DNA of 64,000 bases from the NCBI GenBank assembly GCA_963169355.1, contig CAUJCR010000031.1:1-64000 (forward strand), written 5' to 3'. Below are positions 26,218 through 34,561 of the stretch, piece after piece (position 1 is the stretch's first letter; each line of letters begins with the position of its first letter). Made by a program: the position numbers and the translations under genes. Source of the stretch: Bacteroidota bacterium. Its GTDB lineage: Bacteria > Bacteroidota > Bacteroidia > B-17B0 > Aurantibacillaceae. The notes under the pieces are model-generated. The model did not search any database and was not told the origin of the DNA. It was given only the letters and a program-made list of their open reading frames with translations.

Positions 26218-27321
26218 TTACTTTATAATTTCTTCTAGTTTAGCATCTAAGTCAGGTCCTCTTAGATTCTTAGCAACAATTTTTCCTTCCTTGTCTAGTA
26301 GCAAATTTTGAGGAATACTACTTATTCCAAATAGTTTCCCTGCTTCGTTTCCCCAACCTTTCAGATCGCTTACTTGCGTCCAGGTTAATCCGTCTTTCTC
26401 AATAGCTTGTAGCCATTTCTCTTTAACTTGGTCAAATGAAACGCCTAACACAGTAAATCCTTTATCCTTATATTTGTTATAAGCCATTACCACATTAGGG
26501 TTTTCGGCTCTACACGGTCCACACCAGCTTGCCCAAAAATCAACTAAAACATATTTCCCTTTAAAGTCGCTAAGACTTACCATTTTCCCATTTGGGTCGG
26601 CTTGCGAAAAATTAGTTGCGGTGTAGCCTATTGTTGTTCCTCTGAGTTGAATTAATTTTTCTTGTGCTAATTTTCCATACTTAGTATTTAAAATACTTTT
26701 ATCAAGTAATCCAACCACTCTTTCTAATTCTTCAATGCTTGGATTTTGGTTGTTTTGATTGTTAAAATAAATAACATATCCACTTACCGCAGATTTAGGA
26801 TGTTTTTTAATAAAGTCCTCAATAAATGTTTTTACTTCTTTTTCAAGTTCCTGATATTCGGCTACTTTAGCATTCATTGTAGCAGGATCGCCTTTATATT
26901 TTGCTTCGTTATATGCATTAACTAAGCCTTGTTGGCGAGCGCCAAAAGATGACATACCAGCGTTATATTCGGCGTAATCTTTTTGAGTTTGCCCACCTGT
27001 TATTGTTGCTTTTGGAAGACTATCTATGTAGCCATTAATGGTTGTTTTACCAGCATCTACAAAAAATATTAAGTTGGGTTGTTCGGATATGGCTCTCGTT
27101 TTTGTAATCCAATACATATTGGGTTCAGGCACTTTGCCAGTAAACGAAAATTTTGACAATTTTACCTTGGCACTATCTGTATAATCTTTACCGTCCCACT
27201 TATGATGAAGATAAATATATTGATTATCAGGTACGTTTTTCATTTCTCCTGAAATTGAAAAAGATTGAGCAAACAAATTGACAGATGCCAACAAAAGAAT
27301 ATAGCTAAAAACTTTAGTCAT
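26218..27321 (-). CDS. TlpA-like thiol-disulfide oxidoreductase with DUF4369-type N-domain
   Basis: A 367-residue exported protein. A signal peptide (MTKVFSYILLLASVNLFAQ) leads into a DUF4369-like beta domain (SFSISGEMKNVPDNQYIYLH ... ITGGQTQKDYAEYNAG), then a helical linker (about 110-215). The C-terminal thioredoxin fold contains VDFWASWCGPCRAENPNVVM with active-site Cys-Gly-Pro-Cys near 267, and the cis-Pro region SSIPQNLLLDKEGKIVAKNL. It is a periplasmic thiol reductase of the TlpA/ResA type common in Bacteroidota; the partner is unknown. A TAAATTTG box precedes it. It is divergent from the nuclease operon. Confidence 0.9.
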   Translation of the reverse strand: MTKVFSYILLLASVNLFAQSFSISGEMKNVPDNQYIYLHHKWDGKDYTDSAKVKLSKFSFTGKVPEPNMYWITKTRAISEQPNLIFFVDAGKTTINGYIDSLPKATITGGQTQKDYAEYNAGMSSFGARQQGLVNAYNEAKYKGDPATMNAKVAEYQELEKEVKTFIEDFIKKHPKSAVSGYVIYFNNQNNQNPSIEELERVVGLLDKSILNTKYGKLAQEKLIQLRGTTIGYTATNFSQADPNGKMVSLSDFKGKYVLVDFWASWCGPCRAENPNVVMAYNKYKDKGFTVLGVSFDQVKEKWLQAIEKDGLTWTQVSDLKGWGNEAGKLFGISSIPQNLLLDKEGKIVAKNLRGPDLDAKLEEIIK

Positions 27322-27343
27322 TTTAATAATTGATTAAACTGAA

Positions 27344-27351
27344 CAAATTTA
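27344..27351 (-). promoter_or_regulatory. -7 promoter box TAAATTTG for the TlpA-like gene
   Basis: The minus strand reads TAAATTTG 22 bases before the ATG, an exact TAnnTTTG match. Confidence 0.45.
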
Positions 27352-27463
27352 GTTTTTATTGGGTGTTTATAGGCGCATTATTCGTTAAAAAATGAAAATT
27401 TGAGGGGTATTTTGCCTTAATTGTTAAATCTATATGAAAAAATTATCAAGTTATTCACAATTA

Positions 27464-27616
27464 TAGATTTGAGTAGTAAAATCTTTGTATTTTTGGTTCG
27501 GAAAATATGCGGGTGAACACCCTACAGGCATTTACAAAAAGACTTCTGTTTTTTGATTTAAATGATCCGAAACCGCTCGCAGTAAAAAGTTCAATAATTT
27601 TAAAATTTATCAAAAC
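27464..27616 (+). promoter_or_regulatory. promoter boxes and structured 5' leader of the nuclease operon
   Basis: The gap of 295 bases before the lamin-tail gene holds two TAnnTTTG matches (TAGATTTG at 27464-27471 and TATTTTTG at 27488-27495), then a sequence able to form a three-way junction. The closing stem pairs GGTTCGGA (27495-27502) with TCCGAAACC (27566-27574, one bulged A). One hairpin pairs GGGT with ACCC (27511-27522), and another pairs ACAG (27524-27527) with CTGT (27546-27549). The ATG follows 42 bases after the closing stem. I cannot assign it to a known riboswitch class. If the second box were used, transcription would begin inside the closing stem, so the first is more compatible. 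Confidence 0.45.
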
Positions 27617-28528
27617 ATGAAAAAAACTTTACTTTGTTTGCCGTTACTTGTTTTTAGTATAGCTGCTAAAGCGCAAGATTGTTCAGATTTGTTTATTTCT
27701 GAATATGTAGAAGGTGGTGGAAATTCAAAAGCAATCGAATTTTATAACCCAACTAATGCCTCAATTAACTTAAACAACTACCGTTTAGTGCGCTACTCTA
27801 ATGGTTCTACAACTGGTACGGATAGTACAGATTTAGTGGGAACAATTTCTTCTTACAGCACATTTGTAATTGCCAATGGAGTGGGAGTAACTTCGGGAGC
27901 AACGGGATCGTCCCCTGCTTGTGACCCTGCATTACAAGCTTTAGCTCAACAACTAGATGGTGCTTATCCAGTTCCTACCTTTATGAACGGAGATGATGCG
28001 TTAATGCTAGTAAAGAAAAACCCATATACAGTTTTAGATATTTTTGGGAAAATTGGCGAACAACCAGCCACTGCTTGGAGTGATGTTGCTCCTTACGATG
28101 GAACGATTGGTAAATGGTGGACAAAAGACCATTCGTTACAAAGAAAAGCGAGTGTGAAAGAAGGTGTGAAAACTAATCCAACATTGTTTAATGTAAAATT
28201 ACAATGGGACTCATTACCAAAAGATAATTGGACAAACTTAAATCTTCATACTTGCGATTGTAATACTTCGTCAGGAATTAAGGAAAATGTCCAATTAGTA
28301 AAACTAAAGGTGTATCCTAATCCTTCTAACAGTTCAGAAATTGCATTTGTAAGTGATAATGTGATAAATGAAGTGAAAATTGTTAATGCCATTGGACAAG
28401 TAGTTTATACTACTACATCTCACCAAAAAACAGTTGTTTTAAATCAATTGCATTTAGCACCTGGCATTTATCATGCAGTAGTAAGTACTCCTGTAGGAAC
28501 AAAATCAGAAAAGCTAATCATACAATAA
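27617..28528 (+). CDS. type IX-secreted lamin-tail-domain protein
   Basis: A 303-residue exported protein. After the signal peptide (MKKTLLCLPLLVFSIAAKAQ) comes a lamin tail domain: CSDLFISEYVEGGGNSKAIE, FYNPTNASINLNNYRLVRYS, TFVIANGVGVTSG, GDDALMLVKKNPYTVLDIFG. It runs to about residue 215. The last 75 residues are a type IX sorting domain (LVKLKVYPNPSNSSEIAFVS, VVYTTTSHQK, PGIYHAVVSTPVG). Lamin-tail proteins of Bacteroidota are often found with extracellular nucleases, and here the same operon ends with an endonuclease. Binding of nucleic acid or a surface anchor role is inference. Confidence 0.85.
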   Translation: MKKTLLCLPLLVFSIAAKAQDCSDLFISEYVEGGGNSKAIEFYNPTNASINLNNYRLVRYSNGSTTGTDSTDLVGTISSYSTFVIANGVGVTSGATGSSPACDPALQALAQQLDGAYPVPTFMNGDDALMLVKKNPYTVLDIFGKIGEQPATAWSDVAPYDGTIGKWWTKDHSLQRKASVKEGVKTNPTLFNVKLQWDSLPKDNWTNLNLHTCDCNTSSGIKENVQLVKLKVYPNPSNSSEIAFVSDNVINEVKIVNAIGQVVYTTTSHQKTVVLNQLHLAPGIYHAVVSTPVGTKSEKLIIQ

Positions 28529-28549
28529 TTTAGAGGATTTATAATTTTA

Positions 28550-28576
28550 AAAGGGCTGATGTAAATTCAGCCCTTT
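28550..28576 (+). terminator. hairpin between the lamin-tail and TonB-receptor genes
   Basis: A perfect 10-base-pair stem (AAAGGGCTGA / TCAGCCCTTT) with a 7-base loop. The T-rich tail is short. Because the following genes belong to the same functional group and I see no strong promoter in the gap, it may be a leaky terminator or an mRNA-stabilising hairpin that sets unequal expression. Confidence 0.7.
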
Positions 28577-28593
28577 ACATTTAACTTTAATAT

Positions 28594-31365
28594 ATGTTTT
28601 TAAGATTAAGTATATTGTTTTGTTGTTTTATATCTTCATTTGCTATAAACGCTCAAGATACTTCGCGTGTTACTTTGTCTGGTACCATTAAAGATTCTGA
28701 AACGGGTGAAGGATTAATTGGCGCTACAGTATTAGTAAAATCGGGTGTAGGAGCAGTAGCTGATTTAGAAGGTAATTTTAAGTTACAACTACCTAAAGGA
28801 GATTATACTATTGAGGTTTCAATGTTAGGATATAGCAAGTATGTGCAAAAAATAAAATTATACGCTCATAAAAAAATAGATGTTAAACTTGAAAACAGGG
28901 TGCTCGATGAGGTAGAAGTAGTAGCTAACGTTGCTCAAGTTAGAGAAACACCTGTAGCCTTTAGTTCAATTTCAGCTACTAAAATACAAGAGGAGTTAGG
29001 TAGTCAGGATATAAGTATGATTGCTAATACAACACCAGGTGCTTATGCTTCTAGTAGTGGTGGAGGTTCTGGAGATTCAAGGGTTACATTGCGAGGATTT
29101 GACCAAAGAAATATTGGTGTGCTTGTTGATGGTATTCCGGTAAATGATATGGAAAATGGTCAGGTATATTGGAGTAACTGGGATGGATTAAAAGACATTA
29201 CAAAGACATTACAAATTCAACGAGGACTTGGTGCATCAAAACTAGCCATTTCATCGGTAGGTGGAACTATGAATTTTATTACCAATGGTATTGAGCAAAA
29301 GCAACAATTAACAGTAAAGAAAGAGTGGGGGAATAACATGTATAACTTAATGGCTCTTTCTTATAACTCGGGGTTAATTAATAATAAGTGGGGTTTTACA
29401 TTGGCAGGAACTTATAAATCGGGAGATGGTTGGGCTGAAGGTACATGGACGAATGCTTACTCTTATTTTGCTAAAATACAATATATGCCTAATTCTCGAC
29501 ATATTATAAGTATTGGTGCTAATGGTGCGCCACAATCGCATGGACAGCGTTCCTCTAAAATGCAAATTGTGGTTTACGATAAAGAATATGCTAAAAAATT
29601 AGGAGTAAATTCTGATTCGGTACTTAGAAGTTGGGTAGTAAATGCTAATGGAACTCCTAACAATAGCTCTATCAAATACACAACTCCTACACAGGGCAAT
29701 AGAGATTTAAGATGGAATCCAGACCAAGCCATGCTTAATGGCAACATGTTTAATGATAAAATAAATTATTATCATAAACCGCTTTTTAATTTAAACCATT
29801 TCTGGAAAATTAGCGAAAAAACTAATTTATCAACTGTTGTATATGCCTCAATTGGTAAAGGAGGCGGAACAGGTTATTCTCCAAGTTTAACAAGTAGAGA
29901 CTCGGTAACAGGATACATTAACTTACAACAAAAGTACAATTCTAATACAGCAGCTAGTGCTATTAATCCGTATTACTCTCCTACGGAGCATAAATCCTCT
30001 ACCATTCTTCGTTCTACTAATAATGACCACAGATGGTATGGCTTATTATCCACAGCCACATCACGATTAAATAAAATGCTGACACTTACTTATGGTGTTG
30101 ATTTGCGTTATTACAAAGGTATTCATACACAAAGTGTTTACGATTTATTAGGTGGCGATTATTATGTTGATTTATCTAATCCTAATGTTTCATCTACAGA
30201 TATTGCAATTAGGATGAAAAGAAAAGGAGATATTATAGGCACTAATTATATTGGATTAGTAAAATGGGGTGGATTATTTGGGCAGGTAGAATTTAAAAAG
30301 AATAAATGGACAGGATTCTTTACAGCTTCTGGCTCTTATTCGGGATATAATAGAATTGATTATTTTAAAAAGAAAGATTTAGTTTTAGCTGATACTACCA
30401 TTAGAATGTCTATTGGCTATAATGATACGCTTTATTACAATGGCGTGATGTACACTAGAGAATCAAAAGAACTAAGAGATGCTGAAACAGGATGGGTGTA
30501 TCAAATAGGATATACCATTAAAGCAGGCGCTAACTATAATATTAACGAATACCATAATGTGTTTGTAAATGTTGGTGTTATGCAAATTCCACAAAGATTT
30601 GCTAATGTGTTTACCTTTGGAAATACAGTTGCTAAAGGATTTAAACCACAACAAATTCAATCGTATGAATTAGGATATGGATTAAAACATAGTAAGTTTA
30701 ACTTAAATGTAAATGGTTATTATACAACTTGGGGCAATCAACCTCAAAATACCATTACAGGACCTGATGGTGAAACCTATAATATAAACGGTATTGGATT
30801 AGTGTATAAAGGAATTGAGTTTGAAGGAATCTATCGTTTAATCAAACAAATTGAAATTGAAGGAATTTTATCGTTAGGCGATTGGCGATATAATACAGGA
30901 GGAATTATCACAATATATAACGAAAATAATGTATTGCAAAAAGAAATAAATTATGATGCTAAGGGTGTGCATGTGGGTAATACCGCTCAAACACAAATAG
31001 GAGGCGCTATAAAATTTATGCCTTTTAAAGGCTTTAGAATAAAGCCACGCTATATTTATTTTGATAAGAACTATGCTAATTTTAATGCTACTGATTTAAA
31101 AAGTGAATTTGGTATTGATAACAGAGGTCGTGAGAGTTGGAGAATACCAGCTTATGGTTTATTAGATTTAAGTGCAGGTTACGAATTCCCATTCAAAGCA
31201 TTTCAAGTTAGTATTTATGGAACAATAAACAATGTGTTAAATACCAGATACATTAATGACGCACAAAATAATGGAGCAAATGCTGCTAATTTTGATGCCA
31301 CCTCTGCTACCGTTTTCTTTGGTGTAGGCAGAACATTTACTTTTGGTACTAAGCTTTCATTTTAA
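28594..31365 (+). CDS. TonB-dependent outer-membrane receptor
   Basis: A 923-residue receptor. The signal peptide (MFLRLSILFCCFISSFAINA, then Q) is followed by a carboxypeptidase-like regulatory domain (TLSGTIKDSETGEGLIGATV, LPKGDYTIEVSMLGYSKYVQ), a plug domain (about 115-230: QVRETPVAFSSISATKIQEE, RVTLRGFDQRNIGVLVDGIP, LQIQRGLGASKLAISSVGGT) and a beta barrel ending in VFFGVGRTFTFGTKLSF with the usual terminal Phe. It imports an unknown ligand with TonB/ExbBD energy. Its place between a lamin-tail protein and a secreted endonuclease suggests uptake of nucleic acid degradation products, which is inference. Confidence 0.9.
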   Translation: MFLRLSILFCCFISSFAINAQDTSRVTLSGTIKDSETGEGLIGATVLVKSGVGAVADLEGNFKLQLPKGDYTIEVSMLGYSKYVQKIKLYAHKKIDVKLENRVLDEVEVVANVAQVRETPVAFSSISATKIQEELGSQDISMIANTTPGAYASSSGGGSGDSRVTLRGFDQRNIGVLVDGIPVNDMENGQVYWSNWDGLKDITKTLQIQRGLGASKLAISSVGGTMNFITNGIEQKQQLTVKKEWGNNMYNLMALSYNSGLINNKWGFTLAGTYKSGDGWAEGTWTNAYSYFAKIQYMPNSRHIISIGANGAPQSHGQRSSKMQIVVYDKEYAKKLGVNSDSVLRSWVVNANGTPNNSSIKYTTPTQGNRDLRWNPDQAMLNGNMFNDKINYYHKPLFNLNHFWKISEKTNLSTVVYASIGKGGGTGYSPSLTSRDSVTGYINLQQKYNSNTAASAINPYYSPTEHKSSTILRSTNNDHRWYGLLSTATSRLNKMLTLTYGVDLRYYKGIHTQSVYDLLGGDYYVDLSNPNVSSTDIAIRMKRKGDIIGTNYIGLVKWGGLFGQVEFKKNKWTGFFTASGSYSGYNRIDYFKKKDLVLADTTIRMSIGYNDTLYYNGVMYTRESKELRDAETGWVYQIGYTIKAGANYNINEYHNVFVNVGVMQIPQRFANVFTFGNTVAKGFKPQQIQSYELGYGLKHSKFNLNVNGYYTTWGNQPQNTITGPDGETYNINGIGLVYKGIEFEGIYRLIKQIEIEGILSLGDWRYNTGGIITIYNENNVLQKEINYDAKGVHVGNTAQTQIGGAIKFMPFKGFRIKPRYIYFDKNYANFNATDLKSEFGIDNRGRESWRIPAYGLLDLSAGYEFPFKAFQVSIYGTINNVLNTRYINDAQNNGANAANFDATSATVFFGVGRTFTFGTKLSF

Positions 31366-31397
31366 AATATAAAACAAATCAATATAAAAAACACCCA

Positions 31398-33707
31398 ATG
31401 AAAAAACTTAAATTACTTACAGCAATATTTAGTTTATATACAGCTATTGCAAATGCACAATGTGCTTTACCAACGGGATATAATTTCGAGAATTTTATCT
31501 CCACTACTAGTTTTACACCTTGCACCAGCGGATGGTCATCTAATATTGGAGGTTCATTTACTTATGCCACAGGTCAGGCAGGTTTAGCAGGACGATTAGA
31601 TATTTCTAATGAGTATGTGCAAATAAACACTGCTGATGCGATGGGAGTGGTAAGTTATTACCTTAAAGGATGGAATACAGGCGGAGCTTGGCAAGGGACA
31701 TTTAAACTACAAGAATCTGCCGATGGCTCTACTTGGAACGATTTAACTATACTGTCTAACACAGCTATTAGTAGTACCGCTTATACTAATTTTACAGTTG
31801 TGCCAACTGCAAGCTCACGTTACTTAAGATGGATTTTAACAAATAAAGTGTCTGGACATAATTTAGGACTTGATGAAATTAATATTGCAGTGGCTCCAGT
31901 TACTGCACAAGAAATAAATGTAAAACAAGCAGGCAATACTATTTTATCAGGCGGCAATGCTGCTTTATTTAATTCGCCAGTAGGTACACCAACAGTTGTA
32001 GCTTTTGATATTGAAAATATTGGTTCTGTTTCCACATTGTCTATTTCTTCAATAACTATTACAGGTACTGCTGCTGCTGATTATACGGTAACTGCACCTG
32101 CAACACCAACTACAGTTGCACCTTCATCAAATATTCCATTGCTTTTAAGTTTTAATCCAAGTGTAGCAGGTACGCGTTCGGCTATACTTTCTATTATGAG
32201 TGATGATGCTGATGAAGGGACGTATGTAATTAACCTGAATGGCATAGGTGGAAATTTAGCCACTCAACCAACTACACAAGCAACTAATCTTTCATTTTCA
32301 AATATTAAATCATACCGTGCCTTGGCTACTTATAGCGCTGCAAGTGGTTCGGTAGATGGTTATTTAGTTATTAAAAAAGAAACAGCTTCTACAAATACAG
32401 ATATGCCAGTAGATGGCGTTTCATATCAAATTGGAGACGCTGTTGGAGGAAGTAAAGTAATTTATAAAGGCACTGCAACTAGTGTTGGATTATCAAATAT
32501 ATATGCTGGGTTACCTTATGGTATTGCCGTATTTACTTACAACGGAAATGGTAGTTTTATTAATTATAATACAACTTCGCCATTGACAGGTAATTTTAAT
32601 GCTGCTACTTCTATGCAACCAGTTTCAGAATACGCTTCTATTAATGTGAATAGTCCTAGCTTTTTAACAGATTTATCGGCTTTAATTTATCCTCACACAT
32701 CTATTTTTTATAGTAATTATGATGAAACAATGATTAAATTGTTTACGGCGAGAGATACCACGGGAGGTAAAAAAGTAGTAACATGTGTGTATAGTAGCGA
32801 AAATTATGTTTACACCGAGCCTTTTGATTTTTCATATATAAGTCGTGAGCATAGTTATTGCCATCAATGGATGCCTACGAATCCTGCTGACGGAACAGGC
32901 GCTGCCCCTAATAATGTTGAACGAAAAGAATACAATGATCAACATCATTTATTTCCTACTAATCAAGACGATGTAAATGCAGTGAGAAGTAATTTCCCGA
33001 TGGGTGAGGTAGTTACAGTTCAAAGTTCTTATATGCAATCAAGAAGAGGGCAAGATGCTTTGGGGCACACCGTATTTGAACCAAGAGCTTCGCATAAGGG
33101 GGATTTTGCAAGAGCGGTAATGTATATGGCTACTTGCTATAATGGACAAAATAATGCCTCTGGTGTACCACAAAATTGGAAACTTAAAGATCCTATTTCT
33201 GGAACTATTGCTTATGGGCAAGATCAAAATATTTTAAAGAAATGGCATTTTCAGGATTTACCAGATGCTTGGGAAATTTCAAGAAATGATTTTTTAGATT
33301 CACTTCAAGGAAATCGAAACCCATTTATTGATAGTGTGCGTTATGCTTGTTATATTGATTTTAATAATATGACATACATTGCTGCTCCTACATATACTAC
33401 TGGTGTTAATAATCCATGTTATGTAAATGTGGATATCAAAGAGAATGTGCCTACTCATTTTGAATATGTATTAGCTCCAAACCCAACAAATAATAACTTT
33501 TATTTAATGATTGACTCTAAGGTTGCAGATGCGTTTGATGCCTCTATTGTAGATGTAACTGGAAGAGTGGTGTATCATAAAAATATTGATATGATACAAG
33601 GATTTAATAATGTTTTAATTGATGATGCAAAGCTACAAAGTGGCGTTTATTTTGTAAATCTTAATTACAAAAATGAGAAAATAACTAAGAAATTAGTTGT
33701 TCAATAA
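31398..33707 (+). CDS. secreted endonuclease I with type IX sorting domain
   Basis: A 769-residue exported nuclease. After the signal peptide (MKKLKLLTAIFSLYTAIANA) come a discoidin-like stretch (about 20-165), an Ig-like choice-of-anchor domain (about 170-285, EINVKQAGNTILSGG ... LSFNPSVAGTRSAILSIMSD) and a fibronectin-like stretch. Endonuclease I spans about 410-655: SREHSYCHQWMP near 482, YNDQHHLFPTNQDDVNAVRS, FEPRASHKGDFARAVMYMAT, LKKWHFQDLPDAWEISRNDF and NPFIDSVRYACYID. These fit the Vibrio-type EndA beta-beta-alpha-Me nuclease with its REH motif. The last 80 residues are the sorting domain (YVLAPNPTNNNFYLM ... SGVYFVNLNYKNE). It should degrade extracellular DNA or RNA. A strong terminator follows. 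Confidence 0.92.
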   Translation: MKKLKLLTAIFSLYTAIANAQCALPTGYNFENFISTTSFTPCTSGWSSNIGGSFTYATGQAGLAGRLDISNEYVQINTADAMGVVSYYLKGWNTGGAWQGTFKLQESADGSTWNDLTILSNTAISSTAYTNFTVVPTASSRYLRWILTNKVSGHNLGLDEINIAVAPVTAQEINVKQAGNTILSGGNAALFNSPVGTPTVVAFDIENIGSVSTLSISSITITGTAAADYTVTAPATPTTVAPSSNIPLLLSFNPSVAGTRSAILSIMSDDADEGTYVINLNGIGGNLATQPTTQATNLSFSNIKSYRALATYSAASGSVDGYLVIKKETASTNTDMPVDGVSYQIGDAVGGSKVIYKGTATSVGLSNIYAGLPYGIAVFTYNGNGSFINYNTTSPLTGNFNAATSMQPVSEYASINVNSPSFLTDLSALIYPHTSIFYSNYDETMIKLFTARDTTGGKKVVTCVYSSENYVYTEPFDFSYISREHSYCHQWMPTNPADGTGAAPNNVERKEYNDQHHLFPTNQDDVNAVRSNFPMGEVVTVQSSYMQSRRGQDALGHTVFEPRASHKGDFARAVMYMATCYNGQNNASGVPQNWKLKDPISGTIAYGQDQNILKKWHFQDLPDAWEISRNDFLDSLQGNRNPFIDSVRYACYIDFNNMTYIAAPTYTTGVNNPCYVNVDIKENVPTHFEYVLAPNPTNNNFYLMIDSKVADAFDASIVDVTGRVVYHKNIDMIQGFNNVLIDDAKLQSGVYFVNLNYKNEKITKKLVVQ

Positions 33708-33728
33708 TTTGATTTTGGTTTCTATAAA

Positions 33729-33764
33729 AGAGGTTGTTGGCTATTGCCAATAACCTCTTTTTTT
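33729..33764 (+). terminator. intrinsic terminator of the nuclease operon
   Basis: A 13-base-pair stem (AGAGGTTGTTGGC / GCCAATAACCTCT, with one G-T pair), a 4-base loop and seven T, 21 bases after the endonuclease stop. Confidence 0.9.
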
Positions 33765-33838
33765 GGGGGTAATGGTGTAAAAAATAGTTGGTAAAATGCT
33801 TTGAACTCTTTGATGGGTAAGAAATTGTATGAACTTAT

Positions 33839-34561
33839 TTACCAAATGGCAAAGTTGTTAAATATCATGGCTTTTCCCCATTTTTCTTTTCCAAATTCTT
33901 TTTCGAGCTGTGCTTTTAATTCCGATTCTTGGTAAGTTTTCTTTGCCTTTTTAGGCACGAAAACAGAACTCTCGGGTGCTTTTACTTCTACTGATTTAGC
34001 AAAATAAATAACACCACCATCCTCAGTAGCTAATCCTAATATGGCACCTGGCAAACCTAAAATACTTTCAGGGCCAATGGAATTATTAATTTCAAGACAA
34101 AACCAAGCATATATGCGTGTACTATCATTTACATTCCATATCGCTTTTCGGCATTGGTAACCGCAAATGTTTCGTTTACTATCGGTTATTTTCCATTGAA
34201 ACTTTCTTACCGAATCTAATAAAACAAAATGCTCACCCCATATTTTCTTTTCGGTGTATCGTTGTTTGGTTTTATAATTTTGATACACCACATTTTTAGA
34301 TGTTGCCCAACTCATCTTTTCTACTAGGTCGCTTTCTTGTGGCTTAAATGCCGAGATGGTATCATTAAAATACAACTCAAATACATCTATTTTGTTTTTA
34401 TCTTCTTCGCGCAACCATTCTTTTACATAGCTGTCATTTTTAAATTTTTTATACAAATTGGTTCTACGTTCATACGTAATTTTACCTTGTGTTATTTGAG
34501 AATACATAACATGACAGCAAAACAAGCTGATTAAAATATATATCAATAGTTTAAAATTCAT
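33839..34561 (-). CDS. GLPGLI-family secreted protein
   Basis: A 240-residue exported protein. The signal peptide MNFKLLIYILISLFCCHVMY leads to ITQGKITYERRTNLYKKFKN, and the family motif appears as GLPGAILGLATEDGGVIYFA. Other conserved features are the CGYQCRKAIW segment and YAWFCLEI just before the motif. GLPGLI proteins are Bacteroidota-specific, of unknown function, and usually pair with TonB receptors of the kind encoded just upstream. The ATG lies inside the end of the receptor gene (11-base overlap), so translation is probably coupled. Confidence 0.9.
   Translation of the reverse strand: MNFKLLIYILISLFCCHVMYSQITQGKITYERRTNLYKKFKNDSYVKEWLREEDKNKIDVFELYFNDTISAFKPQESDLVEKMSWATSKNVVYQNYKTKQRYTEKKIWGEHFVLLDSVRKFQWKITDSKRNICGYQCRKAIWNVNDSTRIYAWFCLEINNSIGPESILGLPGAILGLATEDGGVIYFAKSVEVKAPESSVFVPKKAKKTYQESELKAQLEKEFGKEKWGKAMIFNNFAIW

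Noticed and set aside
27495-27574. Hammerhead ribozyme or TPP riboswitch in the nuclease leader
   Set aside because: There is no CUGAUGA core for the hammerhead and no CUGAGA/THI-box pattern; the fold is left unassigned.
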